DNA of 7,330 nucleotides, taken from the NCBI GenBank assembly GCA_039026975.1, contig JBCCLI010000342.1:1-7330 (forward strand). Reading direction: 5' to 3'. Below the pieces are notes generated by a model. It did no database searches, was not told where the DNA came from, and was given only the letters and a program-made list of their open reading frames with translations. The position numbers and the translations under genes are program-made. Position 1 is the first letter of the stretch; each line of letters opens with the position of its first letter. Source of the DNA: JBCBKZ01 sp039026975 (lineage in GTDB: Bacteria > Bacteroidota > Bacteroidia > J057). This document shows positions 1 through 6,834 of this stretch, in pieces.

Positions 1-257
1 CAAGGGGAGAGCTACAGATAATGCCTTCATAGAAAGGTTCTTTAGAACGCTCAAACACAAGCATGTGTATCTACATCCAGCCGAAGATGGGTGGGAACTG
101 TATCAAGGAATCGATAGATTTATTGATAGGTATAATAACAAAAGAAGACATCAAGGTATAGGGAGAAGAAAACCTTCAGACCTCTACCACCTTACTGGAT
201 GAAGAATAACAAACTAAGAACTCAGCCTAAATGGTCCTATCAATGGGGAGTAGTACA
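1..257 (+). mobile_element. Right end of an IS3-family insertion sequence (IS150-like end proposed)
   Basis: The element contains the transposase end and 55 further bases. IS3-family elements start with TG and end with CA a short distance after the OrfB stop. Reading inward on the - strand from 257 gives TGTACTACTCCCCATTG, which resembles the TGTACTG-CCCC start of IS150-type ends as I remember them. I therefore place the outer boundary at CA 256-257. The left terminal repeat and the duplicated target bases lie outside the window, so neither the inverted repeat nor the insertion site can be confirmed. The boundary is an inference; the presence of an IS end here is not in doubt. Confidence 0.5.
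2..202 (+). CDS. IS3-family transposase (OrfB), C-terminal fragment cut by the window edge
   Basis: This is the end of an integrase-core (rve) DDE transposase, which cuts and joins the ends of an insertion sequence. The open frame enters from the left edge with no start and gives 66 residues before TGA at 200-202. The stretch NAFIERFFRTLK carries the third catalytic acid of the DDE triad (Glu codon at 32-34). It is followed by the RYNNKRRHQGIGRRKPSDLY block typical of the C-terminal end of IS3/IS150-type OrfB proteins. The protein ends at the position usual for the family, so this side of the gene looks intact. Whether the rest of OrfB, the upstream OrfA and the programmed frameshift are present cannot be seen. 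Family assignment is firm; the subgroup is not. Confidence 0.9.
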   Translation, partial: KGRATDNAFIERFFRTLKHKHVYLHPAEDGWELYQGIDRFIDRYNNKRRHQGIGRRKPSDLYHLTG

Positions 258-334
258 AAAGCAGTACTCAAAATAAAAAGTAACTTTATGGGTATAGATA
301 AATAGTGAAAATTGTTGGCACTTTATGATTTGAC

Positions 335-1876
335 TCAATAATGGATTTCCTCTAACTTCTTGTAGCCCCGTGAAATAATATATTTTATTTTTGGATCTTG
401 TATCTGATATACTTTTGCATTGTTATCCCTTTCGCCAAGCATTTCGACTAATCCGAGGTTAATAAATATCTTTATATAACTTATTGCTGTCACATGGGAT
501 ATTTTTAACTCACTAGTCATATCTTGGATTTTAAACTTCGTCTTCCCTATTTTCAACAATCTATTTACATTGACAATAATATTTTCTTTTCCCTTCCCGG
601 AAGGTATGACAGATTTATAGTCATAGTTTTTTACAAACTTTAACTTCCCCCTTTTAATGCTATTGTTTTCAAAAATTTCTACATCGACATTATTATTCGA
701 TTGCTCATCATAAATATGTGATAAAAGTCTGATAGCATCTCTAGGTGATCGATAAGATAAGCTAAGAATTCGACCTGTCTCCCGTTCCGTAGGCATTATG
801 CTATTCAGATCCACATAATTTATCGGGCTAACTGAAAAATATTTTAACCTTTTCCTTATAATTTCTTTTAGTTCATCAAAGGTCCAAGCAATAGTGATGG
901 GGCGAAATTTATCATACCTAACACCAAGATTATTTAGACTATCCCTAACCTGATCCCATAAACTAAAAACTAAAGAAAATGAAGGATCATGTAAAAATGA
1001 TGTATCACTTAGTATGTACTTTAAAAAGTTTGCTACTCGGTCTACGCGCCCATCTAACGACGAGACCTCATCAATTCTATCAAAAAATATTACCACAGAC
1101 TTAAATCCTAATGTTTTAATTAATTTAATTAGTTCGGACAAGAAAGATTTTAAGAGCTTGATATTTTCAATAAGTTCCTTTTTAGTATTCTCTCTTTGGT
1201 GTTCCTTTATACTAGCCTTAGGAAAGTATTCTTTATATTGTTCACTAACGTCTATATTGTCTATTCCTAAGGACTTACTTATGGTAGATCCAATAATTTC
1301 TACACCAGCATTGGCGGCAACATTGAGGGGTGTATAAAATAGATTATTATATTTTTTCACGAACCAATTTCTAGTCTCAAGCCCTCTAACCTTATTAATA
1401 TATTCTTGATATTCATCTATTGTTACAGGATTATAAAACTCCTTAACAAAAAAGGCTAATTTTATCTTCTGGCTCTTTGATAGCTCTTTTATCTTATACT
1501 TATACTTTGTTGTCAGAATAGCGATCTTAGTAGTCAACTCTTCTAACATCATGTAAATCAAGGCGCCATAATTATTTTCATTAGGAATATCGTCAAAAGA
1601 GTCGATAGTGATTGAAAAAGCACCTGTTTGGTTGAGTAAGCGGTCTAGTTCAAAGATTAAAGAAGATTTTCCGATTCCTCGCTTACCGAAAATTAGCCTA
1701 CTGTTTCCATCACTTATATCATCGAGAAGAGTGTCAAAATATCTGGGTTTAACATAAATCTCTTCTAAATATCCTCTTTCTTGCTCGGCAGAAAGTCTAG
1801 AGAACGGATTCGAACTAAACCCAAGACTTGAATATAGATTTTTATTCAAAGCAATAATTTTTGATATGAGGAGCAA
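335..1876 (-). CDS. Orphan P-loop ATPase, AAA+/ORC-CDC6-like or Sll1717-like, with C-terminal winged helix
   Basis: This is a predicted cytoplasmic ATPase of 513 residues with unknown role. An N-terminal NPF-containing lead (residues 17-50) precedes a Walker A loop GKRGIGKS at 64-71. Walker B is the hydrophobic strand VVIFFDRIDE at 261-270. A sensor-1-like strand follows at 300-309, and a sensor-2-like SPRDAIRLL segment at 377-385. The nearly 190 residues between the two Walker motifs are long for AAA+ and include Lys/Glu-rich helices (125-145, 225-255). The last 80 residues look like a winged helix that could bind DNA. No membrane segment is seen. It is convergent with the IS end, stands alone, and is AT-rich compared with the sugar genes, suggesting acquisition. 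The start is TTG with no ribosome site; a second TTG at residue 10 (1847-1849) gives MNKNLYSSLGF and may be the true start. STAND, KAP or defence-type ATPases are alternatives; no nuclease or toxin domain is visible. Confidence 0.72.
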   Translation of the reverse strand: MLLISKIIALNKNLYSSLGFSSNPFSRLSAEQERGYLEEIYVKPRYFDTLLDDISDGNSRLIFGKRGIGKSSLIFELDRLLNQTGAFSITIDSFDDIPNENNYGALIYMMLEELTTKIAILTTKYKYKIKELSKSQKIKLAFFVKEFYNPVTIDEYQEYINKVRGLETRNWFVKKYNNLFYTPLNVAANAGVEIIGSTISKSLGIDNIDVSEQYKEYFPKASIKEHQRENTKKELIENIKLLKSFLSELIKLIKTLGFKSVVIFFDRIDEVSSLDGRVDRVANFLKYILSDTSFLHDPSFSLVFSLWDQVRDSLNNLGVRYDKFRPITIAWTFDELKEIIRKRLKYFSVSPINYVDLNSIMPTERETGRILSLSYRSPRDAIRLLSHIYDEQSNNNVDVEIFENNSIKRGKLKFVKNYDYKSVIPSGKGKENIIVNVNRLLKIGKTKFKIQDMTSELKISHVTAISYIKIFINLGLVEMLGERDNNAKVYQIQDPKIKYIISRGYKKLEEIHY

Positions 1877-2074
1877 AATACAAATTTGATCTAAATATTA
1901 TCTACTTGAGGAGTTTATTTTTTTTCGGATAATATCATTTTCTATATAAATTAATGTTGTATTTATCACTGAAGTATAAATAGTATTGGATGTAGGACGG
2001 AGCTAAATATTAACCATTTTATTTGTTCAATTATTTGATAGATCGAGAATATTAAAAAAGCTTAACATCAAGTC
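1877..2074. other. AT-rich divergent intergenic region between the ATPase and the regulator
   Basis: These 198 bases must hold the promoters of both flanking genes, which are transcribed away from each other. The region is rich in A and T runs (for example around 1917-1924). I found no site matching the inverted repeat downstream of the regulator and no clean TAnnTTTG Bacteroidota -7 element. No open frame of convincing coding character or RNA gene is seen. It is also the likely junction between the accessory segment on the left and the sugar cluster on the right, judging from the change in base composition. Confidence 0.45.
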
Positions 2075-2785
2075 TTGAACAGGCCCAAAAAATACCAGCA
2101 AATACAAGCGTATGTTAAGAAAAGAATACTCTCCGGGGAGTATAAGCAGAATATGTATCTCCCTTCGGAGAATGAAATATGTACTCAGTTTGAGACCACA
2201 AGAGGGACTGTAAGAAAGGCCCTGGATGAATTAATAAAGGAAGGCTACATAGAAAAAGAACATGGCAAAGGAAGCCGTGTCATAGAGAGAAGAAAATCTC
2301 TAGGCTTGTTAACCGTCAAGGGGTTTTCAGGGGGAATGGACTATGAAGTGGAAAGTAGGGTTTCCCATCCCTCAATAATCGTTGATTGGAATCCATCTAT
2401 TGGGTTTGCTTTGACAGAGGAAGAGAAAAAACATAGATGGGTGTATTTCCAGAGAATTCGCTACATAGATGGGAAGCCCATAGTAGTGGAAGACAACTGG
2501 TATTCAGAAAAGGCCCTAGAGTTGATAGATGCTACTACTTTTATTGAAGGTTCTTTCTTCAAAACTTTAAGCCAGAAATATCTTATTGAAATCATGGGGG
2601 TAGAGCATGAACTTAGGGGAGAAATCGCTTCTAAGGACCTGGCCCAAAAGCTTCAAATAACGGTAAAGAGTCCAATTCTCAATATATCTGTGAGGTTCAG
2701 GACAAGTAAACCTACCTTAAATCTTTGCGGCAACTTATACTGTAATACAGAAAAATATCCTGTACGGAATAGCTATAGCCTATAA
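2075..2785 (+). CDS. GntR-family transcriptional regulator, HutC subfamily with UTRA ligand domain
   Basis: This is a predicted DNA-binding repressor that responds to a small ligand, in sugar clusters often a phosphorylated sugar. The N-terminal winged helix spans about residues 6-70, with the hallmark LPSENEICTQF, TTRGTVRKALDEL and a GKGSRV wing. The UTRA domain runs from about 78 to the end and contains the RWVYFQRIRYIDGKPIVVEDNWY strand pair and the closing ILNISVRFRT...LYCNTEKYPVRNSY strands. At 236 residues it has normal full length. The start is TTG: an in-frame TAA lies at 2063-2065, no ATG intervenes, and the encoded MNRPKKYQQIQAYV is the expected beginning of the fold. No clear ribosome site is present. 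It heads the sugar cluster on the same strand, 194 bases before the first enzyme gene, with a likely operator between. It most plausibly controls that cluster; the ligand is unknown. Confidence 0.92.
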   Translation: MNRPKKYQQIQAYVKKRILSGEYKQNMYLPSENEICTQFETTRGTVRKALDELIKEGYIEKEHGKGSRVIERRKSLGLLTVKGFSGGMDYEVESRVSHPSIIVDWNPSIGFALTEEEKKHRWVYFQRIRYIDGKPIVVEDNWYSEKALELIDATTFIEGSFFKTLSQKYLIEIMGVEHELRGEIASKDLAQKLQITVKSPILNISVRFRTSKPTLNLCGNLYCNTEKYPVRNSYSL

Positions 2786-2840
2786 GTTTTCATGAGATAG
2801 GAATGCCTTTGTTGGGCAGGATTCATATGGAATATTATTC

Positions 2841-2866
2841 ATGCAACTTGTGTATACAAGTTGCAT
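2841..2866. promoter_or_regulatory. Inverted repeat, probable operator for the adjacent GntR/HutC-type regulator
   Basis: Arms ATGCAACTTG and CAAGTTGCAT are exact reverse complements around the six-base centre TGTATA, giving one mismatched pair in 26 bases. The central eight bases GTGTATAC (2850-2857) fit the published HutC-subfamily operator pattern GT-N-TA-N-AC exactly. The site lies between the regulator stop and the first enzyme gene, 113 bases before its ATG, where a repressor could block the operon promoter. A TTG at 2848-2850 followed by 20 bases and TATTTTCA at 2871 loosely resembles a Bacteroidota -33/-7 promoter overlapping the repeat, but the match is weak. No second copy of the core pattern was found in the window. 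The same repeat could instead act as a terminator. Confidence 0.6.
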
Positions 2867-2876
2867 TTTCTATTTT
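2841..2876 (+). terminator. Possible intrinsic terminator of the regulator gene (same inverted repeat)
   Basis: Read as RNA, the inverted repeat gives a 10-base-pair stem with a six-base loop directly followed by a U-rich tract (TTT at 2867-2869 and TATTTT at 2871-2876), 55 bases after the regulator stop. That geometry suits a rho-independent terminator. The stem has only four G-C pairs, and the centre matches an operator pattern that a plain terminator would not need. I therefore rank this second to the operator reading; both roles could coexist. Confidence 0.35.
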
Positions 2877-2979
2877 CAGATGGCCTCTATTTATGATCAG
2901 CCCTTAGGTAAAGAATGATGAAAAATGAGTAGAGAGCCTGGGTAGAGGGGAGTGAAAACTAATCCCAAATAATTTCCAT

Positions 2980-4182
2980 ATGAAAATTGCCATGCTGGGT
3001 TCGGGCTTCATCGCCCGCTTTTACATAGAATCTTTACATGCACAGCGGAGAATAGATAAAGTGGTAATGGTCTATTCTCGAAATGGTGATAATGCCAAAC
3101 GGTTTGCCAAGGATTACGGGCTTCCACATTACACTACTTCTATGGAGGAAGCCATTGCTCATCCTGAAGTGGAAGTAGTCCTCATTTCCCTACCTAATCA
3201 CTTACATGAGGCGGCTGTATTAGCTTGTGCTCGTGCCCAGAAACACGTGCTATGCACCAAACCCCTGGGTAGGAATGCCCAGGAGGCTAAGCGTATGTTG
3301 GATTCAGTAGAAGAATCCGGAATTTTTGGTGGTTATCTGGAAGATCTCTGTTACACCCCTAAATTCCTGAAATCGTTAGCAAGTGTAAAAAGGGGTGATA
3401 TCGGAAGGGTACTTTGGGCAAAGTCCAGGGAGACACATCCAGGGCCCCACAGTGACTGGTTTTGGGATAAGGAGCAGTCTGGTGGTGGAGCCATCGTTGA
3501 TTTGGGCTGCCATTGTGTGGAGATCAGTCGGAACTTTATAGGAAAGAAGGTAAAACCTCTCGAAGTCATGTGTTGGGCTGATACACAGGTACACCCTATA
3601 GAAGCAGAAGACCATGCAATCGGTTTGGTCAAGTATGCTAACGGTGCTGTGGGTCAATTTGAAGTGAGCTGGACCTTCCGTGGAGGGATGGATTTACGGG
3701 ATGAGGTCATGGGTACTGAAGGGACTATCTGGCTAAATAGCTTTTTGCGGACGGGTTTTGAAATGTTCACCACTGGTAAAGGAGGTGAGGGCTATGTGGC
3801 TGAGAAGGCTGAGTCCAATACGGGATGGTTGTTTCCTGTAGGTGATGAGGCACATGAGCTGGGCTATCCGCACATGTTTACGGATATGTTTACAGCTATC
3901 GAAGAAGGAAGAGATCCTTTGGAAACATTTTATGACGGATATGTAGTCAATGCCATTTTGGACGCCGCCTTTAAATCAGCCGAGAGCAAGTCATGGGAGC
4001 CGGTAGTCTTAGAAGATTGGCGAGGGGATTCTGTCATAGAGAGTGAGAAGCAGTGGACTTCCTATGATGAAGAGCATTATCTGATCAAAGAAGAAATTCT
4101 GCCAAACGGTGATGTATCACTGGTACTGAAAAACAAGGCTACCGGAAAAGTTTCTATGAAAGTAACCAAGGCACAAGACTAA
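2980..4182 (+). CDS. Gfo/Idh/MocA-family NAD(P)-dependent dehydrogenase
   Basis: This is a predicted cytoplasmic oxidoreductase acting on a sugar, sugar acid or cyclitol hydroxyl. The Rossmann domain covers residues 1-120 with the dinucleotide loop GSGFIA at 7-12. The family's EKP motif appears as TKP at 93-95, keeping the catalytic-type Lys94. The C-terminal substrate domain holds GGGAIVDLGCHCVE at 168-181, matching the family DxGxH motif with Asp174 and His178. The last 50 or so residues form an extra polar tail (KEEILPNGDVSLVLKN...), making the 400-residue protein somewhat longer than the usual 330-380. ATG at 2980 begins MKIAMLGSGFIA exactly at the first Rossmann strand, so the start is secure despite no ribosome site. 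It is the first structural gene after the probable operator and lies 16 bases before the next dehydrogenase. Substrate and cofactor choice cannot be read from the sequence. Confidence 0.9.
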   Translation: MKIAMLGSGFIARFYIESLHAQRRIDKVVMVYSRNGDNAKRFAKDYGLPHYTTSMEEAIAHPEVEVVLISLPNHLHEAAVLACARAQKHVLCTKPLGRNAQEAKRMLDSVEESGIFGGYLEDLCYTPKFLKSLASVKRGDIGRVLWAKSRETHPGPHSDWFWDKEQSGGGAIVDLGCHCVEISRNFIGKKVKPLEVMCWADTQVHPIEAEDHAIGLVKYANGAVGQFEVSWTFRGGMDLRDEVMGTEGTIWLNSFLRTGFEMFTTGKGGEGYVAEKAESNTGWLFPVGDEAHELGYPHMFTDMFTAIEEGRDPLETFYDGYVVNAILDAAFKSAESKSWEPVVLEDWRGDSVIESEKQWTSYDEEHYLIKEEILPNGDVSLVLKNKATGKVSMKVTKAQD

Positions 4183-4198
4183 GCAGTTTACTCTCAAC

Positions 4199-4981
4199 AT
4201 GCTCAGGGATAAAAACATCGTGATCATCGGAGGCACAAGCGGAATCGGACTTTCTTCAAGTGCTACTTTCATTAAATATGGAGCCAATGTTGTAGCTACA
4301 GGAATAGATGAAGGATCTTGCGAACAGGCTCAGGATATTCTCCAGGATCAAGGGATAACTATCTGTTTGGATGCGAGAATAGAAGGTACGACTGAGAAAG
4401 CCATTGAAAGATGTGTAGAAGAATTTGGCAGTTTTGATGGCCTATTTCACGTTGCTGGTGGTAGCGGCCGAAAATGGGGAGATGGCCCTTTGCATGAGCT
4501 ATCCTTAGAAGGATGGCAGAAGACAATGGATCTTAATTTGACTTCCGTTATGTTGTCCAATCAGGCTGCAGTACAGCATTTCATGGCGAAGGAAACATCT
4601 GGAAGTATTCTGAACCTAAGCTCAGTACTCGGATTTTCTCCAGCTCCCAGGTTCTTCTATACCCATGCCTATGCTGCGGCTAAATCTGCCATTATCGGCC
4701 TTTCTAAATCTCTTGCTGCCTATTACGCTAAGCATAATATCCGAATAAATATCCTTGCTCCAGCACTGGTACTCACGCCCATGTCTCAAAGGGCTCAAAA
4801 CAATGAGGAGATCATGCACTACATACATACAAAACAGCCACTGGATGGTGGTCGAATAGGGCAGCCTGAGGATCTCACCCAACTGGCAAGCTACTTTTTA
4901 TCGGACCATTCCAGCTTTACTACTGGACAAGTGATCTCGGTTGATGGGGGATGGCAAGTAAGTGAAGGACAATGGAAATAA
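4199..4981 (+). CDS. Short-chain dehydrogenase/reductase (classical SDR)
   Basis: This is a predicted NAD(P)-dependent oxidoreductase of 260 residues, the normal length for classical SDRs. Cofactor loop GGTSGIG is at 11-17. The NNAG-equivalent is HVAGGSG (84-90). Structural Asn is at 113 in DLNL. The active site is NLSSV (139-143; Ser142 the likely catalytic serine) with YAAAK at 158-162 giving Tyr158 and Lys162. The C-terminal SVDGGW signature is at 247-252. All catalytic residues are present, so it should be active. Only 16 bases separate it from the upstream dehydrogenase, so the two are likely co-expressed. A Gfo/Idh/MocA enzyme next to an SDR suggests an oxidation-reduction pair, such as oxidation to a keto sugar and reduction to an epimer; this is inference. 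Resemblance to 3-oxoacyl-ACP reductases is family-wide and not informative here. Confidence 0.9.
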   Translation: MLRDKNIVIIGGTSGIGLSSSATFIKYGANVVATGIDEGSCEQAQDILQDQGITICLDARIEGTTEKAIERCVEEFGSFDGLFHVAGGSGRKWGDGPLHELSLEGWQKTMDLNLTSVMLSNQAAVQHFMAKETSGSILNLSSVLGFSPAPRFFYTHAYAAAKSAIIGLSKSLAAYYAKHNIRINILAPALVLTPMSQRAQNNEEIMHYIHTKQPLDGGRIGQPEDLTQLASYFLSDHSSFTTGQVISVDGGWQVSEGQWK

Positions 4982-5044
4982 GAGTAGAAGTATAAGGAGA
5001 AAGAGAAGATTAGAGAATGTTTTACCTAATTAGAAAGAACCAAG

Positions 5045-5941
5045 ATGGATGTACCTGTTGCTATTGGGGTTGATTTAGGGGGGACCATGATCAAAGGGGT
5101 GTTAATCCAGGAAGATGGGAAGATCCTCAACCAAATGACAAGGCATACAAATGATGCAGGGGATACTTCTATATTCACCTGGAAAGAGGAGATCAAAAAA
5201 GTAGTAGAAGAACTAAAGTCCAAAGGAGAAGCGGATATCCCTATTGGCATTTGTGCTCCTGGTATACCTGATACCTCCCATCAAGCCATAGCCTATATGC
5301 CAGGAAGGCTAGAAGGACTGGAGAAGCTAAACTGGGCTGAGTATTTAGCAGAAAAAGATACCTATGTCATTAATGATGCAAAGGCAGCCATGATGGCAGA
5401 GCATCAGTTTGGAGTAGGGAGAGGAATAGACAACCTTATTCTACTGACCCTGGGTACCGGAGTAGGAGGAGCCATCGTCATAGGAGGGAAGTTATATGAT
5501 GGATGGTTGAACCGAGCAGGGCATTTAGGCCATCTTTCTCAACAACCATTTGGAGAAGAAGGTATTTTCAACCTGCCTGGGACCTTAGAAATGGCTATTG
5601 GAAACGCCACTGTTTTACAACGGTCCAAAGGTCAATTCCACAGCACCCATGAACTGGTACAAGCATATGAAGGGGGTGATGATTGGGCTACGCTGGTTTG
5701 GTTAGAGTCAATCAAAGCCCTGGCAATGGGAATAAGCTCTTTGATTAATATTCTTTCGCCTGAGTTAATCATTTTGAGTGGAGGTATTACGATGGCAGAG
5801 GAGGCCTTATTCAGACCATTGAAGAATTATATGAAGCTATTTGAATGGCTACCTGGAACCCTTCCTACCCCCATTGTAAAAGCCAATTTCACCTCCTTTG
5901 CCGGTGCAGTAGGAGCAGCCGTATTCGCCTTAAAACACTAA
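5045..5941 (+). CDS. ROK-family sugar kinase, atypical: lacks the zinc-site cysteines
   Basis: This protein likely phosphorylates a hexose or amino sugar with ATP in the cytoplasm. The phosphate-binding loop GVDLGGTMIKG is at 8-18, the catalytic-base region VINDAKAAMMAEHQFG is at 108-123 (Asp111), and the glycine-rich TLGTGVGGAI is at 135-144. LSGGI is at 244-248. There is no N-terminal helix-turn-helix, so it is an enzyme and not a ROK repressor. Typical ROK kinases carry AGE-x-GH followed by CxCGxxGCxE. Here the first is AGHLGH (158-163), with His160 in place of Glu. The second is GIFNLPGTLE (173-182), with all three cysteines replaced by Gly173, Phe175 and Thr180, while His163 and Glu182 remain. 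At 298 residues, length is normal. ATG at 5045 is 63 bases after the SDR stop; an in-frame TAA at 5027-5029 limits any extension. Glucokinase, GlcNAc or ManNAc kinase are possible but unproven. Confidence 0.88.
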   Translation: MDVPVAIGVDLGGTMIKGVLIQEDGKILNQMTRHTNDAGDTSIFTWKEEIKKVVEELKSKGEADIPIGICAPGIPDTSHQAIAYMPGRLEGLEKLNWAEYLAEKDTYVINDAKAAMMAEHQFGVGRGIDNLILLTLGTGVGGAIVIGGKLYDGWLNRAGHLGHLSQQPFGEEGIFNLPGTLEMAIGNATVLQRSKGQFHSTHELVQAYEGGDDWATLVWLESIKALAMGISSLINILSPELIILSGGITMAEEALFRPLKNYMKLFEWLPGTLPTPIVKANFTSFAGAVGAAVFALKH

Positions 5942-5949
5942 CCCACAAA

Positions 5950-5961
5950 TGGGAGCTCCCA
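5950..5961. repeat. Perfect 12-base palindrome between kinase and SIS genes
   Basis: TGGGAGCTCCCA is self-complementary and lies in the 45-base gap, about 25 bases before the SIS-gene ATG. As RNA it could form only a four-pair stem with an AGCT loop and has no U tract, so it is not a terminator. It does not resemble the operator-like repeat upstream of the operon. It may be chance. Confidence 0.3.
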
Positions 5962-5986
5962 GATACTTAATCCTTAATAATCATTC

Positions 5987-6772
5987 ATGACACCTTCGCA
6001 GGAATATTTAGCCAAATGTCAACAAATCATAGAGATCATTGGCGAACAGCAAGAACAAATACAACAGGCTGCGGATTGGTTTGCTCATACCATTCTTCAG
6101 GGTAGAATGGTCCATCTCTTTGGTTCAGGCCATAGCCGGATTATGGTAGAAGAAATGTGGCCGCGTTATGGCTCTTTTCCCGGGTTTAATCCAATCGTAG
6201 AGTTATCCCTGACCTTTCACAATATGGTTACTGGCTCCAATGGTCAAAGGCAAGCTATGTTTTTGGAGAATGTTCCTGGTTTTGCCGCCAGAATCTTAAG
6301 AAACTTTGACTTAACGGCTACTGACAGTGCACTTATCATCTCTTCAAGTGGAACTAGTCTGGTCCCGGTTGAAATGGCAGAAGAGTTTCAGAAGAAGGCA
6401 ATCAAGGTGGTCAGTTTGATATCCGTGAGGCACTCTGAAAAGAGTAGCAGTAAAAGAACAGATGGGAAAAAGCTTCAGGATTTTTCGGATTTGGTACTGG
6501 ACACTGGGGCTCCTATTGGAGATGCCATGATCAGTATTCCCGCTTTGGATACCCCCGTTTCCCCTGGCTCTACAGTTGGTGGGGCCATGATCATTAATAG
6601 CATAAAAGCTGAGGTGGCAAAAAGGCTGACCGAGGCAGGACAACCTCCCAAGGTGTTAACTGCTGCATCCATCGTAGGGAAGGAGCGTGCGACCGATTTA
6701 TTTGAAAGCGCCTATGACGAGCATGCACATAGAATGGCAAAGCTATATGAAAAAGTAGGTGAGAATCAATAA
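5987..6772 (+). CDS. SIS-domain phosphosugar protein, UPF0309 family
   Basis: This is a predicted cytoplasmic sugar-phosphate isomerase or dehydratase of 261 residues. The single SIS domain has the first phosphate loop LFGSGHSRIMVEEM at 44-57, with Glu55/Glu56 as candidate catalytic acids, and the second serine-rich loop ISSSGTS at 118-124. UPF0309 traits are clear in order: SVRHSEKSSSKRTDGKKLQD (146-165), the DTGAPIGDAMISIP block (172-185), and STVGGAMIINSIKAEVAKRL (195-214). The distal tail FESAYDEHAHRMAKLY is helical. Family members occur beside nagA, and a Streptomyces member (NagS, SCO4393) has, as I recall, been reported to dehydrate N-acetylglucosamine-6-phosphate. With a ROK kinase 45 bases upstream supplying a phosphosugar and a UTRA regulator over the operon, an amino-sugar-phosphate substrate is plausible, though not proven. 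ATG at 5987 begins just before the first helix. Confidence 0.87.
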   Translation: MTPSQEYLAKCQQIIEIIGEQQEQIQQAADWFAHTILQGRMVHLFGSGHSRIMVEEMWPRYGSFPGFNPIVELSLTFHNMVTGSNGQRQAMFLENVPGFAARILRNFDLTATDSALIISSSGTSLVPVEMAEEFQKKAIKVVSLISVRHSEKSSSKRTDGKKLQDFSDLVLDTGAPIGDAMISIPALDTPVSPGSTVGGAMIINSIKAEVAKRLTEAGQPPKVLTAASIVGKERATDLFESAYDEHAHRMAKLYEKVGENQ

Positions 6773-6834
6773 TCTCATATAGTGTTGCACACCATAGTTT
6801 TCAAACAGTACTAATAGTTAAGGACTTATAAATA

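Noticed and set aside
252..268. Short inverted repeat AGTAC...GTACT near the IS end as a terminator
   Set aside because: Five pairs with a seven-base loop and no T tract on either strand; more likely chance at the IS boundary.
1014..1337. Open frame of 107 codons on the + strand inside the ATPase gene
   Set aside because: It is antisense to the region between and around the Walker B motif of a well-supported gene, is rich in Ser/Leu with no recognisable domain, and has no ribosome site.
3351..3657. Two overlapping antisense frames of 93 codons inside the Gfo/Idh/MocA gene
   Set aside because: Both are shadows of a gene with clear catalytic motifs, and neither shows a domain.
5017..5073. Small frame starting with ATG at 5017, with an AAGGAG-like stretch some 20 bases upstream
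   Set aside because: It encodes only 18 residues, overlaps the ROK kinase start in another frame, and the purine stretch is too far away to be a ribosome site.
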